Position numbers and translations under genes: made by a program. The notes beneath the pieces are model-generated. The model saw only the letters and a program-made list of their open reading frames with translations. It did not search any database and was not told the origin of the DNA. Source: VAYN01 sp963702075 (GTDB lineage Bacteria > Actinomycetota > Thermoleophilia > Solirubrobacterales > 70-9). From it: a DNA stretch of 64,000 nucleotides. This document shows positions 58,505 through 64,000 of the stretch, one piece after another (the first letter of the stretch is position 1; each line of letters starts with the position of its first letter). The stretch is taken from NCBI GenBank assembly GCA_963702075.1, contig OY969703.1, positions 248,001-312,000 of the forward strand. The letters are read 5' to 3'.

Positions 58505-60553
58505 ATGCCTTTATCTATCGGTTCTAGATCGGAACAACTCGATTCTGCACCGGGCCTGTCCACGTTGGGGCGGCTTGGTGGCTTGAGCGCCGCCGAGGCC
58601 GACCGAGGAGAGCGAGCGCTGTGGCTCGCGGGTCATGGGTTCCGCGCGGCCCTTTTCCACCTCGGGGCGCTGACCCGGCTGAACGAGCTCGGCCTGTTGG
58701 CACAGGTCAGGACCGTCGGCGCCGTCTCCGGCGGCAGCATCCTCGCCGCCCTACTGGCGACGCGGGTGCCCTGGCCGCTGCACGGCGCCTATCGCGAGTG
58801 GCGCGAGCAGGTGGTGCTGCCTCTGCGGGGAATCGCGCGGCGCAACGTCCGAGCGCGGGCGCTCCTGCGCCAGCCTTTCCCCGGGGCGGCGGCGGTGCTG
58901 GAGGAGAGCTACGCCCGGGAGCTGGTCGAAGAGCTCGGCGGCGAGTCCCGCTGGGGGCCGAACTTCGTCTTCGGCGCCTCCGGCTTGACCCTGGGTGGCC
59001 TCGCGGCGGGCTGGGAGGAGTGCGTGGAGTGGGAGATCGACCGGGCGGCCCATCCACCCGGCTACCACCCGAGGCTGGTCGAGAAGAAGATCGCAGCGGT
59101 GCGAACGGACCTCGACGCCTTCGGCGAGGCCGAGCAGGCGGTCCTCGAGAACCACGGCTACCTGCTCGCCGACGCAGCACTGCGGGCGCAGGGACTGGTC
59201 GATCTTGGCGGGATCGAGGGGCTGCCGCCGGAGCCGCCGCACCCTCGCTGGATGAACGAGGAGCGGGTGCGACAGGCGCTCTCGGACAGCTCGCGGCGCA
59301 AGCTCGTCGGCAGGCTGAAGGCGCGACGAGCACGGGCGGACCGACGCGGAGGGGAGCGGGAGCAGGTCGCCGACGGGCGCGAGCTGCTGGAACGTCACCG
59401 CCCGCTGCTGCGGTACGACTCGCTGGAGAGCTTGCGTGCCGACCCAGTCTCGAGCATCTGCACTTTCGCCGCGCCGGGCAGGTGCAACAGCCTCCACCGC
59501 GCGGACGGCAGCCTGATCGCCTCGGTCGAACCCCGGCGCGGCGAGGCGCAGCTGTCCGTCGAGTTCCTTGGAGGTGTCCTCTATGCGAACGGCGAAGTGC
59601 CCCGGCGCGGCGATTACCTCGACGCCTGCGGGGGCTCTCATGCCGCCGATGCGCTGGCGCTGCGCCGGCGTCAGAGCGATCGAGACGTCGTCTACGGACG
59701 AGCATGCCGGGACAGCGAGGGGCGGCTTTGGTTGCAGTACTGGTCGTTCTTCTACTACGTCGATCGAGGCTTCCTGGGGCTCGACCAGCACGAAGGCGAC
59801 TGGCAGGTCTTCCAAATTCGCATCGACGAGCAGGGGCAGCCCGACGGGGCTACCTTCGCCCGCGACTCCGACGCCCACTCCCTCACCTGGGAGCAGGTTG
59901 AGCTAGTCGAGAGCGAAGACGGGCCGGTAGCGATGGTCAGGCCCGCGCGTGGCTCGCACGCTCCTCTGCCCCGACCCGGCAGCTTTGCGGCGCCGGTCGT
60001 CCCCGACCACAACGACGGGCGCGGGCCGTTGGTGCGACCGCGACTCGAGCTGGTCGGGGAAGACGGTCCCGGCTGGGTGCTCTGGCCGGGGCGCTGGGGC
60101 TCGACCCGACGCCGCGAGTACTTCGAGGGCGAGAGTCCGCGGGGACCGCAGGACCATCCCTGCTGGAGGGATCCGGGGGACTTGCACCGGGAGGGGCGCC
60201 CCTGGGGCGAGCCCACCCTGACGGCTGGGGGACTCAGCGGTGAGCGTCTTCCAGCCGTCGAGCTGCGGGTGCGCCGCGAGGATGACCTGGCGGAGGTCGC
60301 CTACGGCTTCGCCGATGCCGACGGAGCGGAAGAGGAGCCGGCGCGGATCGTCGCGGCGCCAGTGGGGGCGGATGGCGAGGTGGGTGTCACCCGCTCCTTT
60401 CCGGTCGACGGCCGACGAGGTTCGCTCGCGATCCAGCTCCCGGCCGGCCACGAGTGGCGCGGCATCCGTGCTTGCGCCGTTTCCGCGCTCGGTGCCCCGG
60501 GCGAGTGTCGGGACGCTTCGTTCGCCGGTCAGAAGCAGGAGCGGGCGGGCTAG
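58505..60553 (+). CDS. Patatin-like N-terminal domain fused to a HEGDW (Vps62/DUF946-like) domain; catalytic-Asp segment missing
   Basis: 682 residues. Residues 36-85 hold a patatin start: oxyanion loop LAGHGFRAALFHLGALTRLNE and nucleophile Ser in VGAVSGGSILAALLA. The family end is also present (AAVRTDLDAFGEAEQAVLENHGYLLADAAL, about 195-230), but the 100-150 residues that normally lie between, with the catalytic Asp in a DGG motif, are replaced by a short linker (WEIDRAAHPPGYHPRLVEKK). Residues 395-520 contain LWLQYWSFFYYVDRGFLGLD and HEGDWQVFQIRID, the core of Vps62-like domains. The remainder is beta-rich. No membrane segment is seen. Hydrolase activity is doubtful. Confidence 0.7.
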   Translation: MPLSIGSRSEQLDSAPGLSTLGRLGGLSAAEADRGERALWLAGHGFRAALFHLGALTRLNELGLLAQVRTVGAVSGGSILAALLATRVPWPLHGAYREWREQVVLPLRGIARRNVRARALLRQPFPGAAAVLEESYARELVEELGGESRWGPNFVFGASGLTLGGLAAGWEECVEWEIDRAAHPPGYHPRLVEKKIAAVRTDLDAFGEAEQAVLENHGYLLADAALRAQGLVDLGGIEGLPPEPPHPRWMNEERVRQALSDSSRRKLVGRLKARRARADRRGGEREQVADGRELLERHRPLLRYDSLESLRADPVSSICTFAAPGRCNSLHRADGSLIASVEPRRGEAQLSVEFLGGVLYANGEVPRRGDYLDACGGSHAADALALRRRQSDRDVVYGRACRDSEGRLWLQYWSFFYYVDRGFLGLDQHEGDWQVFQIRIDEQGQPDGATFARDSDAHSLTWEQVELVESEDGPVAMVRPARGSHAPLPRPGSFAAPVVPDHNDGRGPLVRPRLELVGEDGPGWVLWPGRWGSTRRREYFEGESPRGPQDHPCWRDPGDLHREGRPWGEPTLTAGGLSGERLPAVELRVRREDDLAEVAYGFADADGAEEEPARIVAAPVGADGEVGVTRSFPVDGRRGSLAIQLPAGHEWRGIRACAVSALGAPGECRDASFAGQKQERAG

Positions 60554-60926
60554 TCGTCGCGCGGTGCCCGGGGTTCGCAGACGACGCCCGACTCCCGAAA
60601 GTGCGCCCGGTCGCCGGTCTCGGAAGGGCAGGGCTGCCAAGACCAGGCGCAACCGTAGGGGCCGGCTCGGACAACGCCGGAAAAGAAGTGCGACCGAGGA
60701 TGACGCTCGGTGCCTGCCTTGCGCGTAGCCTTCGCGCTCAGAAGCTCGTGACGTCACCTTCGAGACCCTTCCCCGCTTAGCTTCCGCGGGGACCGGCCTC
60801 TCCCGGTCGCAGAGCGAAATTACGCCCCACACCTGGGCTTGTCCAGGGGGTCGACAGAGGCGTTTCCGCAAAACCCGCAATCAATGCTTCGATTCCTACG
60901 CAGGCCGCTCCGGCTACCCTCAGCGG
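60554..60926. other. Intergenic region rich in hairpins upstream of metF
   Basis: This 373-base gap has no convincing ORF. It holds a series of short perfect stems: CCGGC/GCCGG (60662-60680), ACCGAG/CTCGGT (60693-60711), GCGCG/CGCGC (60721-60737), the 10-base palindrome GTGACGTCAC (60748-60757), CCCCGC/GCGGGG (60771-60791), GACCGG/CCGGTC (60791-60808) and CCTGG/CCAGG (60832-60847). A -10-like TACCCT lies at 60915-60920, just before metF. It may be a structured leader or a small RNA; no known riboswitch could be fitted. Confidence 0.45.
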
Positions 60927-61829
60927 GTGCGCATCGAGGAAATCATCGCTGAGCGGAAGCCGACCTTCTCAATCGAGTTCTTCCCGCCGAAGACGCCGGA
61001 GGCGACCGAAGAGCTGTTCGCGACCGCGCGCGAGCTGCGGGACTTGGAGCCGGATTTCGTCTCCGTCACCTACGGCGCCGGGGGCTCGACTCGCGACGGC
61101 ACGGTCGAGATCACCGCGGCGCTGAAGAACGAGATCGGCTTCGAGACGATGGCGCACCTGAGCTGCGTCGGCGAGACGACCGACGGCCTGGCGAAGACGC
61201 TTGACCTGATCGAGGCGGCTGGAATCGAGAACGTCTTCGCGCTGCGCGGCGATCCGCCGCGCGGGCAGGGCGATTTCGTCCAGCCGGAGGGCGGCCTCGG
61301 CAGCGCCGCCGAGCTGGCCGCCTTCGTCTCGGCTGGCTGGGACTTCGGGATCGGCGGCACCTGCTTCCCGGAGGTGCATCCCGAGGCGGCCGATCTCGAC
61401 TCGGACCTTCGCTATCTGAAGACGAAGGTCGACGCCGGCGCCCGCTTCCTCATCACCCAGCTCTTCTTCGACAACCAGGTCTACCTCGACTTCCTCCGCG
61501 CGGCGCGGGAGCAGGGGATCGAGGTGCCGATCCTGGCCGGGGTGATCCCGGTCACCAGCTTCGCGCAGACGAAGCGCATCTGCGATCTCTGCGACGCGAC
61601 GATTCCGCCCGCACTCGAGGCCGCCTTCGCGGCTGCCGGGGGAGATCCGCAGCAGGAGTTCGAGCTGGGGGTCGCCTACGCCGCCCAGCAGTGCGCGGAG
61701 CTGCTGATCGCCGGCGTCCCGGGGATCCACTTCTACGCGCTCAACCGAGCGCCGGCGACCCGAGCGGTCCTAGGGGCGTTGAAGGCGTCGCGTCCTTGGG
61801 AACGAGTGCGCGCGTTGACCCCCGATTGA
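60927..61829 (+). CDS. metF: 5,10-methylenetetrahydrofolate reductase
   Basis: 300 residues in the MetF TIM-barrel: MRIEEIIAERKPTFSIEFFP, DFVSVTYGAGGSTRDGTVE, MAHLSCVGETTDGLAKTL, IENVFALRGDPPRGQG, GTCFPEVHPEA, YLKTKVDAGARFLITQLFFD and ILAGVIPVTSFAQTKRICD. It uses FAD to make methyl-THF for methionine synthesis. It starts at GTG 60927, about six bases after a TACCCT, consistent with leaderless expression; the hairpin-rich gap lies upstream. Confidence 0.95.
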   Translation: MRIEEIIAERKPTFSIEFFPPKTPEATEELFATARELRDLEPDFVSVTYGAGGSTRDGTVEITAALKNEIGFETMAHLSCVGETTDGLAKTLDLIEAAGIENVFALRGDPPRGQGDFVQPEGGLGSAAELAAFVSAGWDFGIGGTCFPEVHPEAADLDSDLRYLKTKVDAGARFLITQLFFDNQVYLDFLRAAREQGIEVPILAGVIPVTSFAQTKRICDLCDATIPPALEAAFAAAGGDPQQEFELGVAYAAQQCAELLIAGVPGIHFYALNRAPATRAVLGALKASRPWERVRALTPD

Positions 61830-61864
61830 AAAACTTTGATTAGAATGCCCCTCGTGGGAGGGAG

Positions 61865-62584
61865 ATGATGAAGCGGGTTCTTCTAGGGCTGGTCGCAGGA
61901 CTTGTCCTTCTAGCCGGTTGCGGCGGCGGCAGCGATCCGGAAGGCGACAACGCTCACGTCAACCTGAAGTCGGGCTCGACCCACGAAGCCATCCTTGACG
62001 AACGGGAAGGGACCAAGCCTCCGCCGGTCAAGGAATTCACGGGGACCGGCAGCGTGATGAAATCGGCCATAGAGGCCAACTGCTTCCTTCTGCGCAACCT
62101 GCCGGCGGAAGACGACAAGGTGATCTCGGCGACCGCACCGACTCCGGAATACGAAAAGGAGCCGCCGATCGGCGGACCCCACGTCGCCCCGCCTCATCAG
62201 CAGGCGGACGGTGCGTATCTGGTTCTGCCGGAGGAGCCCGCCACCGTCGCTTCCCTCAATCACGGGAGGATGGCGATCCAGTACGCACCGGACCTGCCGG
62301 AAAAATTCCAGCTGGAGATGAAGGGGCTCTACGACACGATGTACGGCGGCACGCTCCTCTTTCCTAACAGCAAGATGCACTATGCCGTGGCCGCCACGAC
62401 CTGGAGCAACGGCCTTTTCTGCGCCGGTTTCGAAGGCGCGAAAACCCTGAACGCGATCCGCGCCTTCGGCAAAGCGACCTGGGGCAAGTACGGAGGTGAA
62501 CCGGTGGAAAAGTTCCCGGTGGAAGGTCCGACTCCGGCAAACCCCGAAGAACAGCGCGGAGCTGGCAGCGACTCAGCGCAGTGA
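61865..62584 (+). CDS. DUF3105 lipoprotein
   Basis: 239 residues: lipoprotein signal with LVAGLVLLAGC, then a DUF3105 domain with EYEKEPPIGGPHVAPPHQQADGAY, SLNHGRMAIQYAPDLP and LYDTMYGGTLLFPNSKMHYAVAATTW, ending FGKATWGKYGGEPVEKFP. Histidines and prolines in PxxGxPHxxPP and the NHGR site recall metal- or copper-binding proteins, but the role is unknown. GGAGGGAG precedes ATG 61865; the ATG at 61868 is equally possible. A paralogue follows 27 bases later. Confidence 0.82.
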   Translation: MMKRVLLGLVAGLVLLAGCGGGSDPEGDNAHVNLKSGSTHEAILDEREGTKPPPVKEFTGTGSVMKSAIEANCFLLRNLPAEDDKVISATAPTPEYEKEPPIGGPHVAPPHQQADGAYLVLPEEPATVASLNHGRMAIQYAPDLPEKFQLEMKGLYDTMYGGTLLFPNSKMHYAVAATTWSNGLFCAGFEGAKTLNAIRAFGKATWGKYGGEPVEKFPVEGPTPANPEEQRGAGSDSAQ

Positions 62585-62611
62585 GCGACGAAAGAGCATA
62601 ATCTTCGCGCG

Positions 62612-63418
62612 ATGGGGAAGGGCGAGCGGGAACGCGAAAAACTCCGGCAGGAACGGATCGAAGCCGAAAAGCGCGACAAGCGCAGCGGTGGCTCGCGCCT
62701 GATCCTCGCCTACGCGATCGGCTCGGTGGTCGTTCTGGCGATCGCAATCCTCGTCTTCATCCTCGCCACGGGCGGCAGTGACAGCAGCAGCGGCAACGGC
62801 GAAGCCCACATCAACGTCAACGCCGCCTACGGGTCGACGAACGGGATTCCGCCCGACGAACGCGAAGGCATCCCGCCGCCCGCTCCAAAGGTGACGGACC
62901 TGAAACAGGCGGCGAAGCAAGCGGGCTGCAAACTCGAGCTGCATCTCGAAGACGAGGGTCACGAACACATTCCGCCGAAGTCCCCCGAACCGAACTACAA
63001 GACCAACCCTCCGACCTCTGGAAACCACGTCGAACCCCCCTACCAGCAGGCCGATGGCGCCTACTCCGGAGAACCGGAAGCGATCGACTACGTCCACTCA
63101 CTCGAGCACGGACGGATGGAGATCCAATACGCGCCTAGCTTGCCGGAAAAGGAGCAGCTGGAACTGAAGGGCCTTTACGACACGATGTACGGGGCCACGC
63201 TGCTGTTCCCGAACAAGAAGATGCCCTACCAGGTGGCAGCGACCACTTGGACCAATCTGCTCGGCTGTCCCGAATACAAAGGCTCGATCACGCTCGATGC
63301 GATCCGCGCCTTTGGCAAGGAAACCTGGGGCAAGTACGGCGGCGAGCCCGTCTTCGCCTTCAAATTCACCGGCCCGACCCCGTCGGAACCCGAAGAACCG
63401 GAAAAGTCGGGATCCTAG
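62612..63418 (+). CDS. DUF3105 membrane-anchored protein
   Basis: 268 residues: a charged N-terminal helix (GEREREKLRQERIEAEKRDK), one membrane helix (YAIGSVVVLAIAILVFILA), then the DUF3105 domain PNYKTNPPTSGNHVEPPYQQ with ADGAYSGEPEAIDYVHSLEHGRMEI and LKGLYDTMYGATLLFPN, ending FGKETWGKYGGEPVFAFKF. It shares most motif residues with its lipoprotein neighbour but is anchored by a helix in place of a lipid. Tandem duplication with changed anchoring is likely; the two may form one complex on the outer face of the membrane. Confidence 0.85.
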   Translation: MGKGEREREKLRQERIEAEKRDKRSGGSRLILAYAIGSVVVLAIAILVFILATGGSDSSSGNGEAHINVNAAYGSTNGIPPDEREGIPPPAPKVTDLKQAAKQAGCKLELHLEDEGHEHIPPKSPEPNYKTNPPTSGNHVEPPYQQADGAYSGEPEAIDYVHSLEHGRMEIQYAPSLPEKEQLELKGLYDTMYGATLLFPNKKMPYQVAATTWTNLLGCPEYKGSITLDAIRAFGKETWGKYGGEPVFAFKFTGPTPSEPEEPEKSGS

Positions 63419-63425
63419 GTAAGCC

Positions 63426-64000
63426 TCAAGCGCGGTAGGCGGGGAAGAACCCCTCGGCCTTCCGGCTAGCGCTGAGTTCGGCGTATTTCTCCTCGTCGCA
63501 GATCAGCTCCGAGGTCAGCCACGCCTGCTGCCGGTTGGCGAAGCCGCGCTTGAACTCCTCCAGCGCATCGCCGGGGGAGATGCCGCCGCCGAGGTTCAGT
63601 GGCAGGCCGAGCTCGCGTGAGTGCTCGACGAGAAGCGAGACCACGTTCTTCATCGGCGCGCTGCGCAAGTGTGAGTCCAAGCTGCCGCTGAGGTAGTAGT
63701 GGAGGTACCCGTCGCTGACAGCGGCGATTGCGGCGGCGGCTACTTCGCCATCGGGAGCGGTGGCGAGAGCGAGCCAGGTGCGGTCGGCTTCGAGGGCGCG
63801 ATCGAAGTAGGCGGCCCCGAAGAAGTAGTGCTCGGCGGCACCGGTACGCCGCATCGTCTGCTCGTAGGCGGCGAGGAAGGAGGTGCGCTGATCGGAGGTG
63901 GCTTCGGCGCCGGGGATCAGCTCTACTTTGTAACCGGCTTCGAGGTTGCGACGGACCTGTCGCCGATCACTGGGCCGACTCTTCGGCGGCAGCGTCGGAT
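63426..64000 (-). CDS. GNAT/FemAB-like acyltransferase (partial, N-terminus outside window)
   Basis: The frame runs from the stop at 63426 to the end of the window without interruption, so the gene starts beyond 64000. Visible text such as PSDRRQVRRNLEAGYKVELI, FLAAYEQTMRRTGAAEHYFF, TWLALATAPDGEVAAAAIAA, YYLSGSLDSHLRSAPMKNVV and LPLNLGGGISPGDALEEFKRGF fits the GNAT fold of FemAB/BioF2-like aminoacyl- or acyltransferases that modify wall or capsule precursors (typically ending near NLGGG...FKRGF). An ATG at 63854 is internal and would split the fold. It converges with the DUF3105 genes. Confidence 0.78.
   Translation of the reverse strand, partial: PTLPPKSRPSDRRQVRRNLEAGYKVELIPGAEATSDQRTSFLAAYEQTMRRTGAAEHYFFGAAYFDRALEADRTWLALATAPDGEVAAAAIAAVSDGYLHYYLSGSLDSHLRSAPMKNVVSLLVEHSRELGLPLNLGGGISPGDALEEFKRGFANRQQAWLTSELICDEEKYAELSASRKAEGFFPAYRA

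Noticed and set aside
60605..60690. Possible SAH riboswitch upstream of metF
   Set aside because: GGCTCGGACAACGCC vaguely resembles part of the consensus, but the required flanking helices and GAGGAGCG core are absent.
59903..60880. 325-codon minus-strand frame over the metF gap
   Set aside because: Mostly antisense to the patatin-like gene; Arg/Pro-rich with no domain, so the gap is treated as non-coding.

Overview
This 64-kb window is a piece of a chromosome from a high-GC actinobacterium. The best fit is class Thermoleophilia, order Solirubrobacterales. That placement is an inference from three things: strong G/C bias at third codon positions; the core order rpsF-ssb-rpsR-rplI-dnaB-purA with many GTG/TTG starts and start codons only a few bases after a -10 box; and gene types common in that group (collagen-like and NHL-propeller surface proteins, TetR proteins with an LPxGRHGLPRE N-terminus, DUF3105 and DUF1906 proteins, split or short envelope proteins). 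No CRISPR array, insertion sequence, rRNA or prophage was seen. The only gap above 300 bases is 60554-60926.

Layout. 1-2.6 kb: nfeD (3' end)-slipin-galT-unknown gene, all translationally coupled. 2.6-3.5 kb: vapBC toxin-antitoxin pair and tRNA-Arg(CCT). 3.5-18 kb: envelope and housekeeping genes (secreted DUF1906 protein, yceH, pyrE, L,D-transpeptidase, CPBP protease, short MscS channel, class A PBP, GT87/MptB-like mannosyltransferase, AglD/LPG-synthase-like membrane protein, thiL, FlgM-like small protein, OmpR-type two-component system with an HtrA lipoprotein). 17-20.4 kb: TreT-like and OtsA trehalose enzymes around a small proline-rich membrane protein that carries a near-perfect palindromic insert. 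20.4-26.7 kb: rpsF, ssb, rpsR, rplI, a membrane protein, dnaB, a DnaC-type loader and purA.

26.7-31.7 kb: lipoproteins, a TetR regulator, secreted proteins, an NlpC/P60 protein, a collagen-like protein and a prephenate-dehydratase-fold protein. 31.7-42 kb is a surface-protein locus on the minus strand. Four genes hold six copies of an unfamiliar secreted four-cysteine domain, one of them as a three-domain protein with a recent internal duplication. They flank a coupled pair of very large secreted proteins (893 and 1150 aa). Five transcription units here, and the neighbouring collagen-like gene, share TTGAC(A/T)-N16/17-TA-type promoters with long leaders, unlike the near-leaderless housekeeping genes.

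42-47 kb: a double winged-helix regulator, methyltransferase, LapA-like protein, diguanylate cyclase and DHA2 efflux pump. 47.1-50.8 kb: one large, visibly less GC-rich gene for a NACHT NTPase with an N-terminal restriction-endonuclease-like domain, a probable antiphage STAND protein. It lies 41 bases downstream of an SOS mutagenesis operon (imuB-like, DUF6504, dnaE2) headed by a clear LexA box. 55.5-58.5 kb: three TetR regulators and an enoyl-CoA hydratase. 58.5-64 kb: a patatin-like/HEGDW fusion lacking the usual catalytic-Asp segment, a hairpin-rich gap before metF, two tandem DUF3105 proteins and a truncated GNAT/FemAB-like gene.
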